From: Anaeramoeba flamelloides
Lineage: Eukaryota > Metamonada > Anaeramoebidae
Direction of reading: 5' to 3'
Assembly (NCBI GenBank): GCA_027625915.1
Contig: JANTQA010000008.1
Coordinates: 13,641,001-13,705,000 of the forward strand
DNA length: 64,000 bases
Shown: in pieces, positions 35,067-46,800 of the stretch
How the letters are laid out: every line of letters begins with the position of its first letter
Position numbering within the stretch: position 1 is the stretch's first letter
The notes under the pieces: generated by a model
Told to the model about the DNA's origin: nothing
Database searches by the model: none
The model's input: only the letters and a program-made list of their open reading frames with translations
Position numbers and translations under genes: made by a program

Positions 35067-37403
35067 ATGCAAATTGAAACAGATCCAAACAATACAATTA
35101 CTTTAAAAGTAGCACTCATCAGTTTGTTTAACAAACAAAAATTACCAAAGTATGTTGAATTGACCAGCGAGCAAAAAAAGATCGGACTTTTCAAAGCCTT
35201 TCCAAATTTGACAAACAGAAAGTCACTTAACTTTTCGACAAATGGTAGTATTGTCAAGTATTTAAGTTTGAGTACCAAGTTGTATCCTGCAAAACATAGT
35301 ATCAAAATTGAAGAGTACATTGCACTTAATACATATTTTGAGTTGGTTTGTATTGAATATTTCAAAAAAATCTGCGGAACAGATCCTGATGAAAAGAAAT
35401 GTATCTATTCGAAAAAGAAAGCAAACGAAATCCTCTCAAGCCTTGAAAGCACCTTGATCAAAAATCAAAAAGAAAACCAAAAATATTTAATTTGTGAGCA
35501 AATTACGGTAATTGATCTAATCTGGTGGTGCACATTGTATCCAATTTTCAGCGAACAGGGATTGTTTCTCAAAGCACTGGAAGACAAAAAAGAAATCATC
35601 AAGAATTATTCGAATTTATATGAATGGTTCCAAGGTTTGTTTGGAACTGATAAGAATTTAAAGCAACTTTTAAAGCAAAGCCTGAAATATTCAAAATTTG
35701 ACACAACCGGCGACGACTTTTTATATGATTACATCAATAGACTGGTTTTATTTGGATATTGCGAAAAGCCAAAATACCAATTAACTGAAAAGCCACAAAA
35801 GACTGTCTACATCACAACTCCGATTTATTACGTTAACGGTGTCCCACATATTGGCCACATTTACACAACGTTACTTGGGGACATTTTGTACCGGTGGCAT
35901 AAATTAAGAAACATTCCTGTCAAATACTTGACTGGCACTGACGAACATGGTATTAAGGTCCAACAAACTGCGGCCAAACTGAAAATTGAACCAAAGCAAT
36001 TAGCAGACCAGAATTCGTCAAGTTTCAAAAAAATCTTTAAGGCTTTTAATATCACCTATGATCGATTTATCCGAACAACTGATGAGGATCATCAAGAAAT
36101 GGTTGCCAAGGTCTGGAAAAAATTGGATCAAGCAGGCTTGATCTATAAAGGCAAATTCGAAGGGTGGTATTCGGTTGGTGACGAGACCTACGTTGTAGAT
36201 CGGGACATTGAAATTACAAGTGACAAGGATGGCAATGAGATTCGAATTTCGAAAGAATCTGGCCACGTTTTAAAATGGACAACGGAAGAAAATTACCTGT
36301 TTAAATTATCCGAATTCCAAGAGCCATTACTCAATTGGTTTGAAAAAAACCCCAAAGTTATTTCCCCCTCCTTTAGGCAAAAGGAAATCGTTGACTTTAT
36401 TAAGGGCGGGCTAAAAGATTTGTCAATTTCAAGAACTGCAGTTTCTTGGGGGATCCCTGTCCCAGACGATCCAAACCATACAATCTATGTCTGGATCGAC
36501 GCCCTTACCAATTATTTAACATACGCTGGTATACCCGACGAGGTCAAAGAGCGTGGTGAGAGGCCCTTGTTCCCACCAGAATACCAGCTCATGGGCAAGG
36601 ACATTTTAAAATTCCATTCAGTGTATTGGCCTGCATTCTTAATGGCAATGGGGCTTCCTTTGCCGAAAAAGATTATTGCCCACGGTTGGTGGACCAAGGA
36701 CAAAAAGAAAATTTCAAAGTCTCTTGGTAATGCCTTTGAAATTAGCGAGGTTGTTGAAAAATTCGGGCTCGATCCCCTCAGATATTTCTTATTCAGAGAA
36801 TCAACACTTGGCGCTGATGGCGATTACTCTGAAAACGCAATGACCTCTCGTTTAAACAATGACCTTGCAGATACCTTTGGTAACTTGGTGATCCGCAGTA
36901 CATCTCAATCCTTAAACCCCAAAAGATGCGTACCTGAAATTGATCAGAATTTCTTTACAAAGGAAGATAACGAATTAATTTCAATGCTAAATGATCTACG
37001 TGGTGTCACAGACCATTTCATCCTCAATTGCCAATTCAATAAGGCCTTAACTGAAATATTTGACATGATAAAGGCTTGTAATAAATATGTCGTGGAACAA
37101 AAACCTTGGGTATATAAGAAATCGGAAAAGGACGAAGACCAAAAACGCCTCTCAATAATTCTTTACACAATCATCGAAGTCGTAAGGGTTGTAGGTACTC
37201 TCTTATTACCCTTCATGCCTGAAACTTGTGATCGTTTGTTGAATCAACTTGGCGTAAAACCTGAATTATGGAACGTAGATTCTTGTGTGTTTGGTTTAAG
37301 AAAAGCCGGTGAACCTTTCAGTCAAGATAACTCAATTTTATTTAAAAAATATGAACCAAATAAGGTTTATAAAAAAAAAAATCCAAAAAAAAAAAAAAAA
37401 TAA
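35067..37403 (+). CDS. MARS: methionyl-tRNA synthetase with N-terminal GST-like domain
   Basis: This is an intronless frame of 778 residues. Residues 1-210 resemble the GST-like domain that many eukaryotic aminoacyl-tRNA synthetases carry for complex assembly; the C-terminal part is clearest (LESTLIKN...YLICEQITVIDLIWWCTL). The class I core starts at 246 with YITTPIYYVNGVPHIGHIYT (HIGH at 261-264), then GTDEHGIKVQQTAAK, FEGWYSVGDETYV, SGHVLKWTTEENYLFKLS, WGIPVPDDP, YVWIDAL and KISKS at 548-552 (a conservative KMSKS variant). The connective peptide lacks the Cys4 zinc knuckle, and the text follows the kinetoplastid/MARS2-like type, not the usual animal cytosolic type. The anticodon-binding domain follows (LADTFGNLV, CNKYVVEQKPW). 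The C-terminus is a lysine run with no EMAP-II domain. No mitochondrial presequence is seen. Confidence 0.95.
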   Translation: MQIETDPNNTITLKVALISLFNKQKLPKYVELTSEQKKIGLFKAFPNLTNRKSLNFSTNGSIVKYLSLSTKLYPAKHSIKIEEYIALNTYFELVCIEYFKKICGTDPDEKKCIYSKKKANEILSSLESTLIKNQKENQKYLICEQITVIDLIWWCTLYPIFSEQGLFLKALEDKKEIIKNYSNLYEWFQGLFGTDKNLKQLLKQSLKYSKFDTTGDDFLYDYINRLVLFGYCEKPKYQLTEKPQKTVYITTPIYYVNGVPHIGHIYTTLLGDILYRWHKLRNIPVKYLTGTDEHGIKVQQTAAKLKIEPKQLADQNSSSFKKIFKAFNITYDRFIRTTDEDHQEMVAKVWKKLDQAGLIYKGKFEGWYSVGDETYVVDRDIEITSDKDGNEIRISKESGHVLKWTTEENYLFKLSEFQEPLLNWFEKNPKVISPSFRQKEIVDFIKGGLKDLSISRTAVSWGIPVPDDPNHTIYVWIDALTNYLTYAGIPDEVKERGERPLFPPEYQLMGKDILKFHSVYWPAFLMAMGLPLPKKIIAHGWWTKDKKKISKSLGNAFEISEVVEKFGLDPLRYFLFRESTLGADGDYSENAMTSRLNNDLADTFGNLVIRSTSQSLNPKRCVPEIDQNFFTKEDNELISMLNDLRGVTDHFILNCQFNKALTEIFDMIKACNKYVVEQKPWVYKKSEKDEDQKRLSIILYTIIEVVRVVGTLLLPFMPETCDRLLNQLGVKPELWNVDSCVFGLRKAGEPFSQDNSILFKKYEPNKVYKKKNPKKKKK

Positions 37404-38199
37404 TGATTATATTAATCTAATTAATTGAATTATTTTTTATTCTTGATTTTTTTTTCTCTCGCAATTAAATTAACGAAATTATCAAAAAAATAATAGAAAA
37501 TAAAAAATAAAAATAAAAGGTTTATTCAAAATGAGAATAGTCTGAATTTTTAAGAATAAACAATAAAGAAAATTTTATTATATTAAAATATTTGAATATG
37601 ATCAATAATTTATCTTTGATTTTTTTTTTAAAAAAATATTCAATAAAATATTGATTTCGGTTTTAATTTTTGTTAACATTTGAGAGTTATCTAATAATTT
37701 ATTCTTGACTTTAGAGGTGTGATATTATTGATTAGTTTAGTTGACCTTTTTAACTTCTAAAAAATATAATCCTTTTCACTCAAAGTGGAACAGCCAAAAA
37801 AGAAATAATCATTTATTTTTTTTAAAAAAATCAAGAATAAGAAGATTTATTAGTAATAAGAGAAATAACTAACTTCATATTAGAGTTGATATTCATAAAA
37901 AAAATACCTTAACAAACTTCAAAATTTTTGAAAAAAATAAAATAATAATAAAAATTTTTATAACAATTTCATTGGAATGTTTAGCAACAAAAGTACATAA
38001 TTTCTTTAGGAAAATTATAACTGTTCGATATACAATTTTTAATTTGAATTTTTATGAAAAGATACAAGGATATTTAACTATTATAATATTATCTTAGAAA
38101 GAAAATTTTCTAATTAAAAATTGTTTAGATATACACAATAAAACAATCGATTATAATTTTTTTTTGAACATTTGTATAGTTTTATCTTAGTTAATCTGA

Positions 38200-38630
38200 T
38201 TTCAATATTTTTCAATTTAAATTTTTCAAAAAAAAAAAAAAAATCGATGTGAAAAGTTTGTTTCAATATCTAAAACGTGCTAGTTTAAATGATTAAAACA
38301 TATCATATTTTACTGGATATTTTTTCCTTCCTTTATAACCCAATATTACCCTAAATACTTTGATAAAAAAATTTGTTCATAATAAAGGATACTTTAGCAT
38401 CGCATAGAAAAAATAATTTATGGATAGTTTTCCATTAAATAATAATATATATATAATTATAAATAATTGTTAAATAAAAAATAAATAAATAAATTAAATA
38501 AGAAAAAAAATAATATTTTTTTTTCATTGTAGAATTTAGAAGTTTTTTCAACAAGAAATTCTTTTCAATTTAAATTATTTTGGCGAACAATTTCAGTCAG
38601 ATTGATATTTGATTTTTTTTTTTTTTTTTA
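38200..38630 (+). repeat. dispersed repeat J, copy downstream of MetRS
   Basis: This is the partner of 32920-33350, in the same orientation and order, with about the same spacing between landmarks. It is diverged by small insertions and deletions. Confidence 0.55.
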
Positions 38631-39769
38631 ATTAATGATTGTATAATTTTTGATTTTTTAAAATTTATACCTAAAAAAAAAAATTATATAATTATATATA
38701 TATATTTATTTTATTTATTTTATATATCTTAAATTTAACATTTTTTTTTTGGGATTTATCATTAATAAATCAATATATTATGTCATGAATTACTATTGTT
38801 ATAATTATAGTTCTAATTGTAGTTCTAATTTTAAAATTTTTTTAAAAAAATACAAATCTTAAAAACTGTCACAATGAATAATTATTTTTTTTTTTTCCAA
38901 AATATGGGAAAAAAAAAATACAATAACATTATTAAAATTTATTTGAACTATTTTAACTTTATATTATAATCCAACTCTGGATTAAAGACAAATAACAAAA
39001 TAAATATATTAATATTTTAATATTATTGTAAATTTTTTTTTTTATCTTGGGTGGTATTTTGGTAATTCCAAGCTAATAAGAAATATATAGTATTTGCTGC
39101 TATACTGTGAAATCTATAATAAACAGAAAATTCATTTTCTATCTCACATTTTCCGTTTTATCATAAAATCTTCGGGTTATGTGATAGTTTATGACAAACC
39201 CATGGAATTTTATAATAGAACAAAAATTTCACAAAGAGAAAATAAATAAAATTTGAATTTTTGACTACAAACATTCTTAGTGATCTATAATTTAGATAAA
39301 GTTTTATGTTTTTGGTCAATCCTTAATTTCTGAACAATTTAACATCAAGAGATATAAACCATTTCAAAGTGATTATTAAATTCTATCTCCAATCTTTGGA
39401 ATCTTTGTTTTGGATTTTTGAATTTGTTTAATAAACAACAAGATTTTTTTCTCAGTTTGAATCACATAAGAATTTTTAAAAAAAAACTATGTCAAACCAT
39501 AAAATCTGGAATAGTGTATAACAGAAGATTTTTTTTTTTGAATTTAAGAAAGACAAAAAAGTCAATTTCTATTTCTGTCAAATTTCACGGCATGTTTAGA
39601 AAGGCTGTATACATGTGTATGTGTGTGTGTGTTTAACTATTGAAATTATCTTGATCTCTATTTGGTTGTTTTTTGAAAAGAGTTTTTTTATTAATTCAGA
39701 AACCAATATATTTGATTTTGTTTCTAATTCAGTTTTATTGATATTTGCATTAGGCCTAGATTTTTGGGT

Positions 39770-39890
39770 GGGCAAAATAAAAAATGTATTGTTAAATTCA
39801 CGAATAAATATTGATCGATCAACGGTTTCGAGATCTAATTGAACAAACTTTATGTGGGGTGTTTCTATTTAAAATAACCCAGCTTTAAAC
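39770..39890 (+). pseudogene. family A remnant with Tc1-like helix-turn-helix text
   Basis: The DNA AAAAATGTATTGTTAAATTC...TTGATCGATCAA matches the interior of the three 530-bp family A elements. The frame here reads RINIDRSTVSRSN, which resembles the recognition helix of Tc1/mariner DNA-binding domains (S-R-STVSR). The ends of the element are not recognisable. Confidence 0.45.
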
Positions 39891-40199
39891 GAAATATAAT
39901 TAATTTCAAAAAAAAAAAAAAAATATACAAAAAAATAGATTATTCTCAAATAATTTAGAAAGGGATAAAAAAAAAAATAAAAAATATATTTAGATCATTC
40001 TCTATTTTATTTTTATATCGTTTTCTGGTTGAATCATCAATAAAAATCGATTCAAAAAACGAAAAAAAACTTACTTTAAAAGACAGTAAAATATTTGTTG
40101 TGATGTATTTTTGTTATAAATACGCTGAGGAATATATTTCTTTGAAAATAATTTTTAATTAAATAAGAGTCTAAATCAAAGATTTGTTAAAATGATAAA

Positions 40200-41542
40200 T
40201 TATTTCTTTGATTGTTTTTTGGTGTCTTTTTTTTCTTCTGTTTTGTCTGCTTCTGGCTTTCCATTTTTGGCTTCTTCTTCTTTCTTCTTTTGGGCTTCTT
40301 CTTCTAATCTTTGTTGTTCAAGTTTTTCTTTGATGATTCTTTCTCTGATTTTTTGTTCTTGCATAAGTTTCTTGGACAATTGAGAAGATTCAAGATTCTT
40401 TTCGATAGCTTTACGAGCTTTGGAGCTAAGAACACCACCACCCCATTTGGTTCTTGTTTCGACATTGTCGTTGAATTTAGGCATACAGATGTCAATGATC
40501 TTGGCAAAGGCGTTTTTGTCTTGTTGTTTAACATCTGTCAAGACTAAAGCTGTGGCAGTTTTTTTATGAACAACTTTTCCAAGTCTAGCTTTTCCTTTGA
40601 CAATACAATATGGGACACCCATTTTTCTACACAAAGCTGGTAGCCAAACTACGAGCTTTTATGGTTTCAATTAAATATTTGATGTGTTTTTTTTTTTGGA
40701 AAGATAAAGTAATTCAGATTATATCATAATAAAAAAAAAAAAAAAAAAAAAATCAAAAAAAAGATTGAGGATCATTGATTTGTTCATGTGAAAAGATGAT
40801 GGAACAATGTTTTTTTTTTTGAAAAATTGCAGGAATTTGAAAAAGTAAAACAAGAAAACAAAGCAAAATTTTAAAATAAACAGAAAAAAAGTAAAAAGCA
40901 AAAAAAAAAAATTAAAAAAAAAAAATTATTAAAAGCATACTTCAATTGGATCAACATCATGAGCAATGATAACGAGTTTAGCTTTTTTTCTTTCAACAAG
41001 TGAGGTAACATGGTTAATTCCATATTTGACTGTGAGTGGTTTTTTTGATTTAACATTATCACCAATTACTTTTGATTCGGCAACTTTTTGGAGTCTAGTT
41101 TTCTTTTGTTTTTTAGTTTCTGGAGAATATTTAGAAAGTAGAGTAAAGAGTTGGTATGCAGTGTTTCTCTCAAGGGTGTTTGTGAATTGGTTAATTGCAG
41201 GTGGGACACGAAGCCTTTTCATGAGCACTTTTCTTTGTCTTTGGATTTTGATGTATTTTGGCCATCTCATGACTTGATAAAGATCTCTGACTGGGACAGC
41301 TTTCTTTTGTTTGGAGTATACCTTGGCAAACTTGTCAACTTTCTTTTGTTTTTTCTTGCCTTTTCTTTTACCCTTTCCTTTTTGTTTTTTTGGTTGGTTT
41401 TTTTTTTGTCTTGCTTGTTTACTTGACTATTTTTTTTTTTTTTTATATTTAAAAGATGAATAAAGTAAAAGAGGGATTTTAAATACAATTTTAGATGCTT
41501 AATTGAAGTCGTTTAAATCTTGAAGAGTCTCAAACAAACCAT
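40200..41542 (-). CDS. RPL7A: 60S ribosomal protein eL8 (L7a) with long charged C-terminal tail
   Basis: Two clear coding exons: 41426-40941 and 40655-40200. The first carries [49 protein letters not shown] and [12 protein letters not shown] before GTATGC. The second starts [18 protein letters not shown] and holds [15 protein letters not shown] and [11 protein letters not shown]. The junction is phase 0 and restores the eL8 text exactly. Exon 41426 has an in-frame TAG just upstream and no ATG, so the start lies further 5'. An ATG directly followed by GTTTGT at 41542-41540 fits in phase and is my tentative one-codon first exon. After the conserved body a Lys/Glu/Gln-rich tail of about 55 residues ([20 protein letters not shown]...) replaces the short end of animal eL8. 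Confidence 0.92.
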
Positions 41543-43824
41543 AAGAAAAAATTATTCGCAGAAAATATTAAAAAAAATAAAAATACATACCTTTTGGAAA
41601 GTTTTTGGAACATTTAAGGCTATTCAGTAATTCAGTTTTTCCTTTTTGTAAAGACGACACATCGTTTTGAAAGTTACTCTCTTCTCAACAGATTTGAATA
41701 TATCATTTAAAAAAGATCCTTTAAATTTAAATTTTGAGAGATTATATTTTCTTTCTCAAAAATTCGAAACTTCTTTGAAACAATTTTTTATCAAACAATA
41801 TCAAAAGAAAGAATTCAATTTCAAATATTAAGACAAAAGATATGATTATCAAAAATATATATACAAAAAAAAAATACAAACAATTCCATAAAAAGAAAAA
41901 GAAAATATGTTACAATAATTGAGAAAGAACTGAAATGAGAATTCTTAATTATTTTGAGTTATTAAATTTTAAATACAAATTAATAATTTATCAAATCAAA
42001 TAAATATATCCACGAATCTATATTTCTAAAGAAGAATTTAAAAAATATCCAATTTTCATTAATCAAATCAACAATTAAAAAGAATTAAAATAATATTTCA
42101 TTTTTAAATACTTTTGAAATAGAAAGCAATTTGATAATCTAAAACTAGTTGAGAACAAAGATTTTTTTCATGAAGAATAAAAAAATGAAACAAAAGTTAA
42201 AAGAAACTATATCAAAATTTACAGATAATATCCATCAATAAAAGTTTTTTATATAAATTTTCTTGATGGATTTCCCCCTTGTTAAAATTTATTTATCTAT
42301 TTTTTTTTTAAATAGTTTGCAAATATATTATACTGGAATATATATCACTCGGATATTTATCAGACTATTCTAGTATTTGGTTAAAGAAATGTTTTGAATA
42401 ATTTTGTTTTGAAAAAAAAGGTGATAAAAATTGATAAAATATGTGTACCACCCTTGGGAGAAGTTAATTTTTTATTTATTTTGAAATTAATAAATATTAT
42501 AGTTATTTATTAAAGTTATCATAACCAAAAGAAACACTTGTGAAACGTTAATAATCTTTTCTTTTATAAAGTATAATAAACAAATTTGAAAATTAAAATT
42601 CTTTTACAATTTAAAAGTTCAATTGAAATTAAAACTCAATTTGAAACGAATCAAAGTAACTATTTTAAAGTAAAATCTTTTTCAGCCAAAGGGGCCGAGT
42701 TTTAAGAAAAAAATAGAAAACATCCTATGAGTTTAATTCATTATTCTTCTCAGACTAAATTTTCAATTTTTAGATAAAAATCATTTTTTCTCATTTTGTA
42801 AATTCAGTTTTTTGCTTTTTTTTATTTTTTTTTTAAATTAAAATTTGAAAAAAAAAAATGTTTGAAACTCCAAATTAACATTAAGAAAAGTTATACTTTA
42901 TATGTTATTTTAAAATACCTAAATTTATGGGTAAAAAATCTAATTGTAAACGATTTTAATTTCCTAATGAAATTGAGAATTTTGCACGAGACTTTCCAAT
43001 GAAAAGGGCCGAAATAAGTTTTTTAATATTTATTTTTTTTTGAAATTTATATTTTTTTTGGGCTTTTCTTTAATGATTATTGAATCTAATAGGAATTTTA
43101 TTATTTCACATATTTCTAAATAATCTAAATTTGGTCGATTATTAAAAAAAAAGCGACTTTTTCATTTTTGGTTGAGTACTTTTAGTGAAATGAAGTTTAT
43201 TTTTAATATTCCTTTTATTTGACAATTGCCCAATGGATGGAATATAGCAATATAAACAATAAAAAGTAAAAAAAAAAAAAAGAAAAGTTCAATAATTCTA
43301 TTTTAAATTTTTGAAATGATTTTAAAAAAAAAAAAAAAATGTAAATAAAAACAAAATTTTTTTTTACAATGTATAAATGTAAATAACATTATTAATTAAA
43401 ATAGTTGAAATTTGATTAAATTTTCTTCATTTTAGAAACTCAAATTTTACTTCCATGTATAATCTCATCAAATTGAGTATAAAAAATTCAACCCCCCCCA
43501 GAACAATATTAATAAAAAAAAAAAAAAAAACACTTGACAATTATTAAGAATTGAAAAGGAAGATAGAAAAACTATACTTTTAGTAAAAACTAGGGAATTG
43601 GGACAAGCAACTTGTTAATATAAACTTAAAAAAAAAAAAAAATACACAATTGCCTCATCAGAAAAAAGTTTAATAGAATTCTTTATAAATGATTTCAGTT
43701 TATTAAATATTTAATTCACAAAATCATAAAAATATAATTTTTTTTCAAAAATAATAAAATTTATTGATGATATAATAATCAATTAAAAAGACAAAAAAAA
43801 TTTTTGAGAATATAATATATTTAA
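41543..43824. other. AT-rich intergenic region between eL8 and translin
   Basis: The eL8 promoter must lie at the left edge, but I cannot mark it. A weak copy of repeat I is present near 42740-42840. Otherwise this is AT-rich DNA with several A and T runs, and no gene is seen. Confidence 0.65.
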
Positions 43825-46800
43825 TTAATCATCCTTTTTTTGAGTATTTACCATTTCAACCAGTTTTGAAAATTTATTTATATCGTACATCACTTCTTCT
43901 ACCTTCTTCAAGTCGTATTTTAACGAATCATACCTCTTTCTTAAAGTATTGTTTTTGAAATTCAATAATTTAAATCCGCCATTTAGTTCATTAAGAAATG
44001 TATTTATTTGTTTACAAATTTCAAAATTTTGAGATCTCATCGAATTTACACAAAATCGTGACTATTGATTTAAAAATAAATTAAATTAAAATTGAAAAAA
44101 AAAAAATAAATATTAATAACTTTTTAGTAAAAAAAATTGTTTAATAAAAAAAAAGAAATATTTTGTTTATTACTCATTATTATTTTATTTAAATTTAAAT
44201 TGAAAGAAAAAATTAAAATAGTTTGAAATGAAACAAAAAATTGACACATTTGAAGATTTTTAATAAAAAATAATTTTTTAATTTGAAATTTTTGATTTTT
44301 TAAATTTTTTTGATTTTTTAAATTGTTTTGCTTTTTTTTCAGGTTGTTTGGATAATCTTTAATATAAAAATAATTATATACGAGTTATATTTAAATTATT
44401 CATAACATATTCTAAAATATGAATTCTTTTATTGGTTATAAATCTTATAATTTAAATTGTTTTTTTTTTTCAGATCATTTCGTTTTAAATATTAATGTTC
44501 ATTTTCTAAATTCCAATTCAAAAGTTTTAACACACCAAAATTCGATTTGTGAAAAAAAAAACTTATTTAATCAATTCAAGAAGATTTATCAAATCAGAAC
44601 CATTCACCAATTGAAATGTTAACACTTGTTTATAAATTACAATACTTAAAAAACAATAAATAAATAATTATCAATGCAAATAAATCATGGGTGTGTTAAA
44701 AATTTTGGAGAGAGCAAAACAAAAAAATACATTGGTAAATTTGTTTAAATTCTATTAGGAATATTGATCGATCAAATGGTTAGATACTACCAACTAATTT
44801 TATTTGAGTTCTTCTATTTGGAACAACTCAACTTTAACCTAATATCAATGGTTGAAAAAAATTTGGATCCAACGAAACAAATTACGTAATTCAAAAAATG
44901 AAATGAAAATAAAAAAAATAAAAGATGAAAAAATGATTTTCATATTTCACAAAAATCAAAATTATCTCCAATTTGAATGAAATTGTATTATTGTGATTGT
45001 TTGGAACGTTTTAGCTGTGTGGAAAATTTTGAATTTTAGTTTATAAGTCTTGGGAATTTTTTTTTCACATAATATTGCATAATTTTAAAACTATTTGATT
45101 AAAAACAGAAACTAATTTTTTAATAATTAATTTTAAACCATGCATTAGATTTTTTGAAAATAATATTTTTAATTTCAAATTAAAAATTCAATTTTGTATT
45201 AGTTTCATTGTAAAAAAATTTAAAGTTAGGCTCTAGTCACTTATCGTGGGTTTTCCCCATTCCAAAGAGTGGATAGGTACTAAAAACGATAAAACATATA
45301 ATTGCACTTCTTTTTGTTGATAAAATTCAAAAAAAAAAAAAAAAATTCCAAAAGTGTCTAATTGGCAAGGAATTAAAATAAAATAGAAAAATTTCAAAGC
45401 ATTCTCAATAACAAAAAATTCAAATTTTGAAAAAAAAAATCTAATTGTTTCTTCTTATATTTCCAAATATCTTTATTTCTTCAATTTTTTACAAATTGTT
45501 TTTTTTTGTGTACAATCTATTTAATTCAATTAAATCTAATTTGTGGTTATTTTATAGCCAACTTTATTTGACAAAGTAAGGATTTTATAACATTCTTAAA
45601 GCATTGGTTTGAGTATAAAAGGAATTTCGTGCCCGAAAAATCATTTTTTGTAAAATTCCAAAATGATAAATCAAAAGAGTAATATCCAAAAATCAAAATT
45701 AAAGTACATGAAGGATAAAAAAAGGTTAACAATTACAGGTGCCGTTTTTAATAAATTTAATTCTTTCAAAAAACTTTATGATTTTAACAATAATAGTAAA
45801 GCTTTAGAATATTTAATTGACTTTTATCAAAAAAATAATCAAATCCAACAAAAAATTGAAAAGAAAAAGATTTAATGAAAAAACGAAATCAAATTCAAAG
45901 AATCATCAAGAACATATATTTTTAAATATTACCTATAACACGAAATATCTTATGATTCCCAAATTAATATTAAATTATTTTCAATTCGCTAAAGTCAATG
46001 AAAAAGTTGCAGAGAAAAACAAACACTACACACAATTTTCTATAGAAAAAAATAATAACAAACAAATCGAACATACAAGTGATTATATTAGAAAGCTGCA
46101 AATACAAAATGAAGACATCTTATTAATAAGTAATCTGTTGTTTTCAAGTATTGGGTATACAGATTATTCCGTTTTATTTAGTCTAATTTTGGGAAAAGAA
46201 AAATTAATTAACAAAAATCTTTTTTATAAAATCCAAAAAGAATTTATTTTCCCAATTATAAATAAAATTTGGTAAAAACATCAAAACAATTCAATAGATG
46301 ATTTTTTCAATTTAATTGTTGATGGGAGGTTTTCTCACCCACAGAGAAAAAAAGGACCATCGCGTTATGTAACAGAGGTATGTATTAATGAAAAAAAATT
46401 ATTAGTAATTGATTTATTTACACTTTCGATTTTTGAAAAACAACCAAATAAAGGGAATTTAAAAGCACAAGCTTTCTTTAAAATATTAGAAAAATTCCCT
46501 CTGAAACACAAAACAATTAATTCAATTATCTGTGATGAAAATTTGTCACTCATAAAAAAAATTTAAAAAAAGAGAAACCGAAAATAAAAATAATTAATTG
46601 TATTGGTCACAAATCTAATTCAATAAAAACGAAGTGGAAGAAAATCTGCAATTCAAGAAAATTATTGACTGAAAAGGAGAAAATCAAAAAAAATTATCAT
46701 AAAAATAAAAAATATTTTTATAAGTTCGAAAACTTAAAAATTTATAGTGATAAAATATCAAAACACTTTAAAATTTGCTGTAAGATGTGTCAAAATCAAA

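Larger units (their letters stand above)
37404..40199. other. AT-rich intergenic region between MetRS and eL8 (convergent)
   Basis: Both flanking genes end here. The interval contains repeat J copy 2 (38200-38630) and a family A remnant (39770-39890). The frames at 39418 and 39615 are not called as genes, the latter overlapping the remnant. The rest is AT-rich with homopolymers. Confidence 0.65.

Noticed and set aside
40192-41426. Several plus- and minus-strand frames around the eL8 gene (for example 40311-40547, 40966-41277, 41151-41426)
   Set aside because: These are other-frame shadows of the eL8 exons, whose translation matches the ribosomal protein along its length.
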